This document shows positions 1 to 11,062 of a DNA stretch of 64,000 nucleotides, piece after piece. Numbering within the stretch: the first letter of the stretch is position 1; every line of letters starts with the position of its first letter. Origin of the DNA: Dromiciops gliroides. Its lineage: Eukaryota > Chordata > Mammalia > Microbiotheria > Microbiotheriidae. Location: assembly GCF_019393635.1 (NCBI RefSeq), contig NC_057863.1, positions 2,501 to 66,500 of the forward strand. The letters are read 5' to 3'. The position numbers and the translations under genes are program-made. The notes under the pieces are model-generated. The model searched no databases. It saw only the letters and a program-made list of their open reading frames with translations, and was not told the origin of the DNA.

Positions 1-126
1 GCAACTAGAGTGGACCATAGCAGGCTTGCCTTCCCCTCTCTCTTGGGCCTTCAGACCCCAAAGTGAGTCACACATTCTCTTCTCTCTAAGTAATTTAAGG
101 CTTCTGAACTCTACTCAGAGGCATGT

Positions 127-164
<38 letters not shown>

Positions 165-429
165 AATATGGTTGCTGGGGCAGGGAGGGGGTTGGGCTTG
201 TGTTAAATGCAGTTAGTGCTGTCCTAACATTTTATAAGTATCAATAACTTAGAAACCTCTGCCAGTTCCCCAAAAATTTAGAACAGAAACAGGCTGGCCC
301 CCAATATTTCAAATGACACAGTAGCTCTACAATCCACTTTAAGGCCTTTCCTCATTCATGTCAATTACAAGATTCCTATTTCCTATAAATTCTCTGATAA
401 GAAACAAGGACTGACTTCACATTGAAGGC
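1..429 (-). other. 3' flank of KRAB-ZNF gene A1
   Basis: This is the sequence just downstream of the A1 finger exon. It matches 48,990-49,429 beside gene A2 and 43,110-43,485 in a decayed third unit, including a CT microsatellite at about 129-161 and the word CAATATGG after it. No open reading frame of note is present. The match runs up to the finger exon, so it probably includes the 3' UTR. Confidence 0.6.
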
Positions 430-2119
430 TTTACCAGATTACATTCAAAAGGTTTCTCTCCAGTATGGATTCTCTGGTGTTCACCTGAACTTGTATCTGA
501 TTTTGAATGTCATTCCACACTGATTACATTCATAACGTTTCTCTCCATTGTGGATTCTCTGATGTTCAGCAAGATTGGACCTCCATCTGAAAGCCTTTTC
601 CACCTTGATTACACTACAAAAGGTTTCTCTCCAGTGTGGATTCTCTGAATGGTTAACAAGAGTGGACCTCCCTGTGAATGTCTTTCCACATTGATACATT
701 CATAAGTTTCTCTCTAGTGTGGCTTCTTTGATGTTCAGCAAGATCAGACCTCCCTGTGAAAGTCTTTCCACATTGATTACATTCATGAGGTTTCTCCCCA
801 GTGTGGATTCTCTCATGTTCAGTGAATTTTTGTCTGATTTTAAATGTCATTCCACACTGATTACATTCATAAGTTTTCTCTCCGGTGTGGATTCTCCAAT
901 GTTGGGCAAGATGGGACCTCTGTCTGAAAGACTTTCCGCATTGATTACATTCAAATGGTTTCTCTCCGGTGTGGATTCTCTGATGGTGAAGAAGATTGGA
1001 CCTCCCTGTGAAAGTCTTTCCACATTGATTACATTCATAAGGTTTCTCCGAGTGTGGATTCTCTGATGTACTGTTGAGATTGCATCTGATTTTGAATGTC
1101 TTTCACACTGATTACACTCATGAGGTTTCTCCCCAGTGTGGATTCTCTGATGTTTAGTGAACTGGTGTCTGATTCTAAATGTCATTCCACACTGATTGCA
1201 TTCATAATTTTGGTTTCCAGTGTGGATTCTTCTATGTTCAGCGAGATGAGACCTCTGTCTGAAAGTCTTTCCACATTGATTACATTCAAATGGTTTCTCT
1301 CCAGTATGGATTCTCTGATGGTTAACAAGACGGGACCTCCATGTGAAACTCTTTCCACACTCATTACATTCAAATGGTTTCTCTCCAGTGTGGATTCTCT
1401 GATGGTGAACAAGATTGGACCCCCATTTGAAACTCTTTCCACACTGATTACATTCGTAAATTTTCTCTCCAGTATGGCTTCTCTGGTGGTTAACAGATGG
1501 CACCTCCATGTGAAAGTCTTTCCACACTGATTACATTCATGAGGCTTCTTCCCAGTATGGAATCTCTGATGTTTAGTGAACTGGTGTCTGATTGCAAATG
1601 TCATTCCGCACTGACTGCATTCATAAGTTTTGTTTCTAATGTGTATTCTCCGATGTTCAGAAAGATGAGACCTCTGTCTGAAAGTTTTTCCACACTGATT
1701 ACATTCATAAGGTTTCTCTCCAGTGTGGATTCTCTGATGGTTAACAAGACGGGACCTCCATGTGAAACTCTTTCCACACTCATTACATTCAAATGGTTTC
1801 TCTCCAGTGTGGATCCTCTGATGGTGAACAAGATTGTGCCCCCATTTGAAACTCTTTCCACACTGCTTACATTCATAAGGTTTCTCTCCAGTGTGGATTC
1901 TCTGATGTTCAGCAAGATTGGACCTCCATCTGAAAGCCTTTCCACAGTGATTACATTCATAAGGTTTCTCTCCAGTGTGGTTTCTCTGATATGTTACAGC
2001 ACAGATTTCCCTCCTACCAAAGTCAGAAGGATGATTATTCATGCATCTTTGTTGATGACTTTGTTCCACAGAAAGGCTCATCTCTGTAGGAGTCTCTTCT
2101 ATTGCAAGTCCGATCTCTC
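430..2119 (-). pseudogene. Gene A1 finger exon, frameshifted C2H2 array
   Basis: This is the last exon of gene A1, paralogous to the intact exon at 49430-51048. Its acceptor ends at 2120 (TTCTTTTAG) and phase 1 matches the upstream KRAB exon. The first part reads [14 protein letters not shown], a spacer, then five complete C2H2 fingers joined by TGEKPY-type linkers (helix motifs [45 protein letters not shown]). Inside the sixth finger, near 1494, one base is missing compared with A2 and the frame runs to a stop at 1182. Beyond this, finger sequence continues in other frames to about 430, with at least four more frame changes (near 1100, 1050, 696 and 645). If transcribed, the spliced gene could encode a 397-residue KRAB protein with five fingers and a garbled tail. 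I call it a pseudogene or a truncated gene. Sequencing error is possible for one break but unlikely for five. Confidence 0.85.
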
Positions 2120-2254
2120 CTAAAAGAAACAAATAAACACATATACAGTTGCATATACACACATATATAATGATATCCCTTCCCTCTACTGGCAGAATAA
2201 AAAGTGATTTATATTCTGTTTCTCCCAGGCAAAGAGAAAAGTCTTCAAACTTAA

Positions 2255-2605
2255 ATGGATAGAATCAACCATTTGAAAATATCATTTGCTCACATAAAGA
2301 TAATTTTCAACATCAATTTTGGTAAGATTTTGAGTTCCAATTTTTTCTCCCTCACTCTCTTCCCCCCCCCACCCCGCTTAAAGAGCAAGCAATCTCATAT
2401 AGGTTATACATGTATAATCATGTTAAACACATTTCCACATTAGTCATGTTGTGAAAGAAGAATCGGGGACAGCTAGGTGGTGCAGTGGATAACAGCACGG
2501 CTCTGGATTCAGGAATACCTGAGTTCAAATCTCGCCTCAGATGCTTGATACTTACTACCTGTTTGACTATGGGCAAGTCACTTAACCCCCAATTGCCTCA
2601 CCAAA

Positions 2606-2638
<33 letters not shown>

Positions 2639-2870
2639 GAGGAGAGGAGAAGAGAGAGACGAGAGAGAGAGAGAGAGAGAATCAGACCAAAAGGGAAAAA
2701 CTACAAGAAAGAAAAATAAACAAAAAATGTCAATAGTATGTTTTTAATCTGCATTCACATTTCATACTTTTTTCTCTGGATCTGGATAGCATTTTCCATC
2801 ATAAGTCTTTGGAAATGTCTTTGATCACTGTATTACTAAGAGAGGATAATTTATTTACAAAGAGCTTGAT
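2255..2870 (-). mobile_element. L1 3' end fragment, interrupted by a SINE
   Basis: In antisense this is the 3' UTR of a marsupial L1. Words such as CTCATATAGGTTATACAT and TTTCTCTGGAT recur in the L1 tails elsewhere in this window. The same insertion lies at the matching place in the A2 unit (51,218-51,505), so it predates the A1/A2 duplication. Confidence 0.6.
2465..2682 (+). mobile_element. tRNA-derived SINE with GA-rich tail
   Basis: The element has the standard head GGGGACAGCTAGGTGGTGCA, the box GAGTTCAAATC and the tail CAAGTCACTTAACCC, followed by an A-rich then GA-repeat tail to 2682. It splits the L1 fragment here and is missing from the A2 copy, so it inserted after the duplication. 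Confidence 0.9.
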
Positions 2871-3452
2871 ATATTTTTTTTTTTTTAAAAGAAGAGCTTC
2901 ATACACAATCACATTGGGTCTTCACAAGAAACCTGTAACATAGGCAGGAGTGGCATTCTCATTACACCCACAACTTAGGCCACTGAATTCAAAATGATTC
3001 ACTCTTTACCCAGATACAAGCAGCTGAGACTAGAACTCAAACCTTATGAATGCTCATGCTCTGTCCATAGTACTAGACAAATTCTCTCCACTTTGAATCT
3101 TGCCGCTTCACTCTCACTGTCTGAACTTTCAATCTTCATAAACATTATGCTATTTGGTACACATATAGTAAACATTCCTATTATTTCATGATCTAACTTA
3201 TCTGTAAGCATAATGTAATTTCCCTGGTGATCAATTTCAATCTTATTTTTTCTACCGCAGTAACTGAAATCACATGATGAATGCTAACACTGTTTTTTGT
3301 ATTTACCTGAGGGCATGAGAGATTTTGGTCTGGCTCATTACTTTTTTGGGATTAGCCATTACTTGTTTTTTTAATAATTTATCTTTAAATCTCCATGCTC
3401 ACAAAAACAAAAAAGGAACTCCTTGTCATAAACACAACTCTCTGAAAATGTC
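2871..3452. other. Intronic sequence of A1, no gene seen
   Basis: The stretch is AT-rich and matches 51,505-52,165 in the A2 intron at about 90% by eye. I see no open frame or repeat family I can name. It is useful as a background identity reference for the nearly identical tract that starts near 4304. Confidence 0.5.
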
Positions 3453-4047
3453 TGTGATAAAATAATGGGACTTGGCAGATACCCAGGAGCACCAACCTGA
3501 AGTTTGATTTGGAACTGATTGAATTAGGTGAGACTGAGAGACTAAGTACCTACTTGTGATGATTAAATTGGGACCACACCTGGCCAGCCCTGAGTAGGGT
3601 GTTGTTTTCAGAAGTAGAACCTAGTTAAGGTTGATTAAATTGAGATCACATGTGGCCATCCCTGAGGAGAGTGTGTTCTCAGAGGCTGTGGACTGCGACA
3701 TCAACAGGAGACCTCTCTTGACCAATCAATTTGAAAAACCTTCCATTTCAGGGAGGAGGACATGAAGTAAGAAGCAGGGGGGTTGGCAGACTGGAGCTTG
3801 CCCTTTTGGTTCAAGACATCAGCTTAGTGGCAGGATTTCATGTGGGCTGCTAGGAAAGGATTTGAACTCAGGTCCTCCTGAATCCAGGGCCGGTGCTTTA
3901 TCCACTGTGCCACCTAGCTGCCCCAATATATTTTTAATAAACCCTTAAAAGCCTAAACTCTTGCTGAATTTATCAGTGATTTTAGCCAGTTTTCCCCCAA
4001 AACTAGAGGAGATAGATTAGAACCCACATTTAGATTTTTAAACAACA
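3453..4047 (+). mobile_element. Solo LTR fossil, with a SINE inside
   Basis: The element starts TGTGATAAAATAATGG and ends TTTAAACAACA. It is flanked by a 4-base direct repeat TGTC (3449-3452 and 4048-4051). A polyadenylation-like AATAAA lies just after the internal SINE. The A2 copy has an empty site near 52,165, so it arrived after the A1/A2 duplication. No internal viral region is present, so it is a lone LTR. The family is not recognised beyond a retroviral type with 4-base target duplications. Confidence 0.6.
3853..3926 (-). mobile_element. Partial SINE, antisense
   Basis: Reading the minus strand gives GGGGCAGCTAGGTGGCACAG, TGGATAAAGCACC and the TTCAAATCC box, then it stops. The 3' part of the SINE is absent. 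It sits within the LTR at 3453-4047, so it is younger than that LTR or inserted with it. Confidence 0.8.
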
Positions 4048-4155
4048 TGTCTCATATATGAATTTGAATCCATCAAACTTTTCTAAGGAAGTAGACAGGA
4101 TGCTTCACAATTACTCTTCCTGCATCCCTTCTTCACCATTAGTAGTTCACAAAGC

Positions 4156-4303
4156 GGGGCAGCTAGGTGGCACAGTGGATAGAGCACCGGCCCTGGAGTC
4201 AGGAGTACCTGAGTTCAAATCCAGCCTCAGACACTTAACACTTGCTAGCTGTGTGACCCTGGGCAAGTCACTTAACCCCAACTGCCTCAATTAAAAAAAA
4301 AAA
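4156..4303 (+). mobile_element. tRNA-derived SINE with 15-base target duplication
   Basis: A full-length SINE with an A-rich tail. The 15 bases AGTAGTTCACAAAGC occur on both sides (4141-4155 and about 4306-4320). The A2 copy at 52,260 shows the single empty site, which proves insertion after the duplication. Confidence 0.93.
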
Positions 4304-5159
4304 TCAGTAGTTCACAAAGCTCTTGGAGGTTCTACACAGGGGCCCAAGGGGCTGCATCAAAATTTTGTTGCAAAGATATTTTCCCTCTGGGACGACAAAC
4401 ATGCACATGATAACCATAACGGGATTCTTTCTGCAGTGATTCCAAACCATCATGATCAGGCATATGATGCGTTTGGTGATCATGCAATGACTACATCATA
4501 CTCTGACTGCTTCAGTGGTTATTCATGTGCAAATTGTCACAGACATGCACAGACTCCCATTGGCTGTCTGTCAATACACCTCAGTAGTTCTCTCATTCTG
4601 GGGGTGCCTTGTACTTGCATCTCATCAAAGCTGTTACCACCAGATTCAGATACTACATAAGTCTGCATACTTGCCCCAGGGATCGCAAGCTGAAAACCAT
4701 GATTGCTAGGCATGCACAGTAGAAGCCATAATGAAACCATCGAGGACCCCCACAACCTTTCTACAAAAACAGACCTTAAACTGCCACTCATTGCAATGCT
4801 GAGGCATTTTCTGATTTGACCCAATCTTCCACTTATGTTACTGTTTTCCCAGTGGTAGAAAACACAAACTGAGCCTGAAGCAATTCTATCCTTACAAAGC
4901 GGGTTCTAAAGATAAGTAATATGTGCAACTGACCTTCCAATCCATTTATCATTTAATATCCTACTTTTCATGAGCCAACAGAAAAAGAAATCTTTTATTA
5001 TATAGTAACCAGCAATTCATTTTATTGACTGGATAAGAAGCTAAAAACAAAACATGCATTTCCATCCCTCAGCAAGAGAGCTTGGCCAACTCTCCCACTT
5101 TCCACCCCATGTGTGTGTGTGTGAACCTTTTTACAGTATTCTATTTAAAATATACCTAG
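4304..5159. other. Unassigned block nearly identical to 52,260-53,106
   Basis: About 850 bases with no recognised gene or repeat family. Its copy in the A2 intron differs at only a handful of places (for example near 4423, 4468 and a GT-repeat length change near 5115), while the sequence before it differs at about one base in ten. Open frames up to 95 codons exist on both strands and are the same in both copies, but they look like chance frames. Confidence 0.6.
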
Positions 5160-5350
5160 TGGTCCAGTGCATAGAATGCTGAACCTCGAGTCAGGAAGAC
5201 ACGAGTTCCAGCCTCACTTCAGAAATTTGCTAGTGCTGTGACCCTGGTCAAAGACCTCTCTTTGCCCCAGTTTCTTCATCTGTAAAATGGGCATAATAAT
5301 AGCACCATAATATTGATATATTGCATGGCACATAGTAGGTGCTACGTGAA
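5160..5350 (+). mobile_element. MIR-like CORE-SINE fragment
   Basis: The words GAGTTCCAGCCTCACTTC, TGTGACCCTGG and TTCTTCATCTGTAAAATGGG are typical of MIR-class SINEs. The fragment also lies at 53,107-53,297 in the A2 unit, so it is older than the duplication. Confidence 0.7.
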
Positions 5351-5371
5351 TGCTGTCTACTTGCTAGAGTG

Positions 5372-5612
5372 GGACAGAATTCCAGGCGAGGAGTCAGAAA
5401 GATGCATCCTCCTGAGGTCAAATCCAGCCTCAGACACTTACTAGCTGTGCGACCACAGGCAAGTCACTTAACTCTATTAGCCCCAGTTTACTCAGGTGTC
5501 AAATGAGGTAAAGATGGAAATGCTCAACCACTTCAGGATCTCTGCCAAGAACACCCTAAATGGGGTCACAAAGAGTGAGAAAAGACTGAAAAAGGACTGA
5601 ATAAGTGTGTGC
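5372..5612 (+). mobile_element. MAR1-like CORE-SINE
   Basis: The order CAAATCCAGCCTCAGACACT, TAGCTGTGCGACC, CCAGTTTACTC, then ACCCTAAATGGGGTCACAAA and AGTGAGAAAAGACTG follows the marsupial MAR1 type. It is shared with A2 at 53,318-53,555. Confidence 0.7.
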
Positions 5613-5779
5613 TGTTATTTTTAACATTATTATTTTGATTTCTACTGTTTCCTCATTCTGCTCTCCTTAAACCATTATTATACTCCCTCTTTGTATTCCC
5701 TTATTTCCCTGTTGAACTAAATGCCTGTCCCTTCCAACACTCTTCCTTTTCCAGTAGACCAGTTAAGAGTGAGGTTCAC

Positions 5780-5930
5780 GGGGCAGGTAGGTGGCACAAT
5801 GGATAAAGAACTGGCCCTGGATTCAGGAGGACCTGAGCTCAAATCCAGCCTCAGACACTTGACACATACTAGCTGTGTGACCCTGGGAAAGTCACATAAC
5901 TCTCACTGCCACACCAAAAACAAAAAAAAA
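5780..5930 (+). mobile_element. tRNA-derived SINE shared by A1 and A2
   Basis: The head GGGGCAGGTAGGTGGCACAA, the body and an A-rich tail are all present. Similar short direct repeats around AGAGTGAGGTT flank it. The same insertion is at 53,728-53,872, so it predates the duplication. Confidence 0.9.
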
Positions 5931-5975
5931 GAATGAGGTTTATGAGTTGTTGCTTCTTTTCAAACCATCACCATG

Positions 5976-6096
5976 ATAATAGACTGTGAGCTCTGTGACA
6001 GCAGGGACTGTCTTTTACCTTCCTCTGTATGCTCAGGGCTTAGCACAGCACCAAAAACAGAAGGTGCTCAATCAGTGTTTACTGATTGCCTGACTG
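5976..6096 (+). mobile_element. L2 3' end fragment
   Basis: The words GACTGTGAGCTC, CAGCAGGGACTGTCTTTTAC, GCTTAGCACAGCACC and GGTGCTCAATCAGTGTTTAC follow the conserved L2 3' end. It is shared with 53,928-54,045. Confidence 0.7.
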
Positions 6097-7099
6097 GGCC
6101 CAGGGCTGACACCAGGCCACAGCGCCCACATTCAGGTCTCTCTCCCACCTGTCAGATGCATATTCTGGCCTCATTATATATCATCTCTTTTTCACACCCA
6201 ATCACCTTTAAGCAGTCCGGTTCTAATCCTGATGGAATCTGACCAGACTCAATAGTGCAGATCACAGAGACTACTTTCCAGGCTCCTGAAGGGTCTAATA
6301 CCATGCCACACCTGGGAGTCTTTATCTCCCAGCTCCCCACACTGAGGGGGTGGTTACCTCCACGACACTGACCAATGACTATCCAAGAATAGGACAGAGA
6401 TGGAGCAAGAAAGGAAACTGGGCTGATAATTTAGGCAAAGCTTAGTCTTGAAAAACTTTCAACTAAGGCAGTAGCTTTCTCTCCTCCTCATATGCTACTG
6501 AATGGAGAGAGAGAAAAACATCATGAAACCAGGCTTCCTGGGTGCACGACAAATTTAAGGGCATCACCTCAGATGGGCCCCCACTGTGGCAAGGAAATGC
6601 TTTGCCATCTCCCTGACTCCCAATGCCACTCAGCACACCAGCTTTTCCAAATCTTTTCAATTCCCCCCAAGCCTCCCTTATTGGTTTGCTGCCATCCCCT
6701 CCCCCACCTTCTCACTTGAGAATTTGGCCTCTTATTTCACTGAAAAAACTAGACCTTTATCAAGAGCTATCTCACCCTCCTCACCTCACATAAATCAGAG
6801 GCCTTCTTTTCCTCTCTGACCTCAGTATTAGACACGAAGATCAGCTTTCTGCTCCCTAAAGCAAATCCCTTTAAACCGTGCAAATAATTTCATTGCAGTC
6901 TGTCATCCACCTCCTGGTTCTCCTTTTACCATGTCCAAAAGGAAATGAATCCTCTTTCCCCAAACCCTCCTCTCTTCCAATGTTCCTAATGCTCTCTGAA
7001 GCATCCTCCCCAGAGCCCAGGCTCACAAACGAAGTACTGTGTATGCCTGGACTCCACAGTCACACTCCCTACCCCATGTTCAATCTGTTCCAAAGTCCT
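6097..7099. other. A1 intron, no gene seen
   Basis: This matches 54,046-55,214 of A2 at roughly 90-93% by eye. It has no coding exon I can support. Short open frames on both strands are not preserved between the two copies and look like chance. Confidence 0.5.
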
Positions 7100-7860
7100 G
7101 TGATTCCAGCCATGTAACAGCTCTCCAAGACAGTCCCTTCCCTCCCCAAACTGTCACTGTCTTGGTTCAAGTGCCACTCACCTCACACCTGAGGTATTTA
7201 GGGGCCTGCTGGTTGGTCTGGCTGCCTCATCTCCCCCCAGTCCACTCATTCCTCCCCACAGCTGTCAAGTTCATCTTCCTAAAGTTCTCACCTGACCAGG
7301 TCACCACCTACTTAACAACCTCCATGGGCTGCCCAGCAAAAGGATCAAATATAAAACCCTCTCTGGGGCTGCTAAAGCACTTCTTCCCCTATCCCTCTGC
7401 TACTCTTCTAGGCTTCTTTCACTCTATTTCCCCCATATATGCTATATATACTCCAGTGGTGAGGGCCTCCTCCCTGTTGTGTGAACAGGACACTCTACTT
7501 CCTGACACTTTGGATTTCCCTCCCTACCCCTGTTGCCTAGAATGCTCACCCTGGCTTCCCAGAAGCCCTAGCTAGAGCCCCCCTTTTCCACACTAAGCCT
7601 TTCCCATTCCTCCTTCACTTTAGGGCCTCCCCTCTCTTGACCAGCTCCAATTTATCTGTCCATAGGGGGCTTCCACATAGCTGTTGGTGTGTTGTTTGCC
7701 CCACCAGACTGTGAGCTCCATGGGAGATGGGGACAGCCCTTGCATCTCTTATGTCCCCAATGCTTAGGGCCTGACATGTAGCAGGCCATTCAGTGTTTGG
7801 TGACTCATATTGAATGGCCTTAGACTTTTACACTTTCAGGAGAGTCTCATGCCCCCAAAT
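7100..7860 (+). mobile_element. L2-type LINE fragment
   Basis: Pyrimidine-rich sequence with an open frame resembling L2 reverse transcriptase remnants runs into an L2-type 3' end (GACTGTGAGCTCCATGGGAG, CCCCAATGCTTAGGGCCTGA, TGTAGCAGG). The A2 copy is split by an LTR at 55,633-56,266, while this copy is continuous, giving the empty site. Confidence 0.55.
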
Positions 7861-7879
7861 TACAAACACTGACTTCTTA

Positions 7880-8095
7880 TAGGATCATAGCTTGATCCCT
7901 GGAAGGGAGTTCAAAGGCCATGAAGTCCAACCCCCTCACAGTACAGATGGGAAAACTGAGACTCGGTGGGTCAAGGGACAGGCTCAGGAAGTTACTGCTA
8001 AAAATTTCTGAAAAAGAATTCCAAGCCAGGTCTTCCTGCCTCCAAATCGAGCCCTTGCTTCACCACAACACATTGAAGCCTCTTGCAATCACAAG
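7880..8095 (+). mobile_element. MIR-type SINE fragment
   Basis: The order AGGATCATAGCTTGATCCC, GAAGTCCAACCCCCTC, ACAGATGGGAAAACTGAGAC and GGTCTTCCTGCCTCCAAATC is typical of the MIR/THER class. It is shared with about 56,625-56,820 of A2. Confidence 0.6.
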
Positions 8096-8124
8096 TCTCA
8101 TATACGTGATTTCACCTCACTCAC

Positions 8125-8220
8125 CTGGACAGCAGGGCCTCAGGCCTTCTTGCTCCAGGATCGATGGTGCTTCCCTTTGCTCAAAATAAGAGATCACATC
8201 TTCTCTGGGAACAGGAAGCC
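8125..8220 (-). CDS. Gene A1, second KRAB exon (B/b type)
   Basis: The exon is exactly 96 bp. Its acceptor CTGCCCAG ends at 8221 and its donor GTGAGTGAG starts at 8124. Spliced in phase 1 it reads (G)LPVPREDVISYFEQREAPS and ILEQEGLRPCCP, the acidic pattern of KRAB-B-type boxes (DVISYFEQREAP compares with DVIxxLExGEEP in the family). The A2 copy at 56870-56965 differs by two residues (DVIFYF and RRCCP). This box usually strengthens repression by the A box but is not the main TRIM28 contact. The exon and both splice sites are intact, although the finger exon downstream is damaged. Confidence 0.82.
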
Positions 8221-8844
8221 CTGGGCAGGGAAAACCAGTTGGGGTGAGCATGGAGAGAAGCTGCTGATTCACTTCTGTACTCACCCCTCAGTGTTTATAA
8301 AACAACTAAACCCAAACACGATGCCACGTTATCCTGTTGTACAACATGTTCTGAGAATCAGCCAAACCCTCTGCCCCCTTTCTGTCATGCTCCATTCTGG
8401 CAGACACTCCTAACCCCCAAACCAGGTAAAAAACCAGTATTGTGCCAGATCAGCCTTGAGCCCCAGCTACAGGGACCTTGATGAGTCAGCTTTTACTCTG
8501 TCCCCTTAACCTACTCCTCACTCCTTTAAATCTATGTAAACCTTGGGTGCTGTTCATTCAGGGAGTGTTGGCATCTCCAGGTGGGAGTCTCCTGCTGGCA
8601 AACTTCAGAAACCCCAGCTGGTCCTATTTCTATTTCTCCTCCAATCTCTTCTTCCTGCCAATGACAGGAGCATGCAAGCAAGGACCACAGGATGGTTCCC
8701 AGGATGCCTATAGGATCATTTCCATAGCATTTATTTTAGGGAAATTTGGGTATTTGGGGAGAGGCTAGCAGGAAGATCATGGTCTTGGTACATCTTCTTC
8801 ATAGAAGGATGGATTCATTGCAGAGTTTCCACTCTCTAGAAATT

Positions 8845-9085
8845 AGAGGCAGCTGATAGAACAGCAGTGGAGAGAGTCCTGGGCCTGGAGTCAGGAATGC
8901 CTGGATTTAAAGCTGGCCTCAGACAGTTCCTAGCTCTGTGCCCCTGGATAAGTCACTTAACCTCTTTGGTTCAATTGCCTCAACTGTCAAATGGGTATAA
9001 TAATAATAATATCACTGAACTTGGAAGATTCTTGTGAGGATGAAGTAACACAATATTGGAGAGAAAGCACCTGGCAAGTAGCAGG
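8845..9085 (+). mobile_element. MIR-like SINE
   Basis: The sequence GGGCCTGGAGTCAGGAATGC, CTGGATTTAAAGCTGGCC, TAAGTCACTTAACCTCTTTG and CAACTGTCAAATGGG follows the MIR pattern. It lies in the tract that is nearly identical to 57,850-58,095. Confidence 0.65.
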
Positions 9086-9576
9086 TACATAGAAATGCTT
9101 CTTCCCTTCCCCTTCTTTCCTACCATCTCTGCTGGAGTGTTAGGGTAGTAAGAAGGAAGCTGAAGGACAAACCTGCCACACTGGCCACAACTATGAGCTG
9201 TGAGTGACCAATGTATGCTTGTTAAAGGGAAGAATATTCCCCAAACTAGAACCCTCCCAAAGGGAAGGGGTTTCAAGGAAAAGCAGCCTGAGCAGTTTGC
9301 AGAGATTTGGCAGATAAAACTCATGTCCAGGTAGAGGCTAGACTAAATAACCTGAAGCTACCTAGGACTGCTAAGATTAGCTCCATGTCTGAGAATCTTC
9401 AACACAAATTAGATCTTTGACCTGAAGCTACCTAGGATTGGTAAGAGACAGCTTCCACAGCAACACAGGAAACCCTCAGGTTCCTATCACACAATGCAAA
9501 GACTTTCTATAGGAGAACCAGAAAGCAGAAGGCACCTGTCTCTTGGACACAGGAGACCAGCACTCTTCTCACTCTA

Positions 9577-9780
<204 letters not shown>

Positions 9781-9794
9781 CTAAATCATCAAAA

Positions 9795-9930
9795 GTCATA
9801 GGACAAAGAGCTGAAAGGCACTTCAGAACTAAACAGTCCAGCCCTCAACCATGTACAGGAAGAAATTTGAAGCACAGAGAAAGGAACTGCACAAAGATCA
9901 TAGCCTTTATGAGTGTCAGAATCAACCCTT
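9795..9930 (+). mobile_element. MIR-type SINE remnant
   Basis: GTCATAGGACAAAGAGCTG, CACTTCAGAACTAAACAGTC and ACAGGAAGAAATTTGAAGCA recall the 5' half of MIR/THER elements. The A2 copy is at about 58,803-58,935. Identity between the copies drops inside it. Confidence 0.45.
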
Positions 9931-10151
9931 GTAACCAGTCAGTAAGAGCCTGATGCAACTCTAAGAAAAGCATTTTATATCATCAGTTGGAATAAAGTTG
10001 AGAAACATTTTACTATGAAATGTGTCTTCCTTTGGAATCAAGGAGAAAGTTTGTGTACTATCTATGAGGAAGTTAGACCTGTGGAGGAGAAAAAGAGAGG
10101 GTGATGTGAACATTCTTCTTTATCAAAAACTAATAAAAAGTCATATATTCT

Positions 10152-10308
10152 GGGGCAGCTAGGTGGCACACTGGATAGAACACTGGCCCTGGATTCAGGA
10201 GGACCTGAGTTCAAATCCAGCCTCAGACACTTAACACTTACTAGCTGTGTGACCCTCAGCAAGTCACTTAACCCCAATTGCCTCACTAAAAAAAATAAAT
10301 AAATAAAT
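10152..10308 (+). mobile_element. tRNA-derived SINE
   Basis: A full SINE with an AAATAAATAAAT tail. The direct repeat TCATATATTCT flanks it (10141-10151 and about 10308-10318). Confidence 0.92.
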
Positions 10309-10694
10309 CATATATTCTAAAGAAAAGTCTGTAAGAAGCTGGCAAGTACACTGCATTCAGTGGGGGGAAAGGCATTTAATACGATCACTTAGAAGAGAAT
10401 AAAGTTAAAGAAAAAATCTTCCTGAATGGCTGAAATAAAGTCTTACCTGGTTAAAAGCAAGAACAAGATTGTAAAGACATAATCATCAGAATCTGGACTG
10501 CACTAAATGGTATGAGATGGTCTTCAGCAAAGTGAAGGAGATTTATCTGTTATTACATTGAAGACTTGAGGTCACTCTGGGTATGATATGTTCTAGGCCA
10601 AACACTTTAAGCCTTTACTTTCTGATTGCTTTCATTTGTCTATAGCACATATTTCTTAATTATAAAATTACTGAGTAATAAGAGTAACTGTGAT

Positions 10695-10910
10695 GAAAGG
10701 CTATCTAAGTGACTTGGTGGATAAAGCACTTGGCTTGGAATCAGAAAAATTCATCTTTATGAGTTCAAATGTAGCCTCAGAAACTGAATAGCTGTGTGAC
10801 CCTTGGCAAGTACCTTAGCCCTGTTTGCTTCAGTTTTCTCATCTGTAAAATGAGCTGGAGAAGGAAACAGCAAACTACTCCAGTATCTTTGCAAAGAAAA
10901 TCCCTAACCA
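10695..10910 (+). mobile_element. MAR1-like CORE-SINE, cut by a SINE
   Basis: The order GATAAAGCACTTGGCTTGG, GAGTTCAAATGTAGCCTCAG, TGTGTGACCCTTGGCAAG and ATGAGCTGGAGAAGGAAACA is that of MAR1. It is directly followed by another SINE at 10911. Confidence 0.7.
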
Positions 10911-11062
10911 GGGCAGCTAGGTGGCACAGTAGAAAGAGCACCAGCCCTGGAGTCAGAAGGACCTGAGTTCAAATCCGGCCTCTGACACTTAACACTTAGT
11001 AGCTGTGTGACCCTAGACAAGTCACTTAACCCCAATTGCCCCACCAAAAATAAATAAATAAA
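10911..11062 (+). mobile_element. tRNA-derived SINE
   Basis: GGGCAGCTAGGTGGCACAGT head, intact body and an AAATAAATAAATA tail. It joins the MAR1 element on its left and the L1 fragment on its right. Confidence 0.9.

Noticed and set aside
129-161. CT microsatellites (also 43,255-43,317 and 49,088-49,134) as independent signals
   Set aside because: All three lie at the same place in copies of the same gene 3' flank, so they are one ancestral microsatellite carried by duplication.
4537-4824. 95-codon minus-strand frame, identical in both A copies (52,492-52,779)
   Set aside because: The identity is explained by the nearly identical DNA tract, which includes non-frame sequence. No domain is recognised.
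5780-5850. tRNA gene-like heads in the SINEs
   Set aside because: The head has box-like words derived from a tRNA, but every copy is part of a full SINE body with an A-rich tail. None folds as a separate tRNA gene by eye.
7039-7575. 178-codon plus-strand open frame, also in A2 at 54,975-55,595
   Set aside because: It lies in pyrimidine-rich L2-type sequence. The two copies differ in frame and length, so no protein is being kept.
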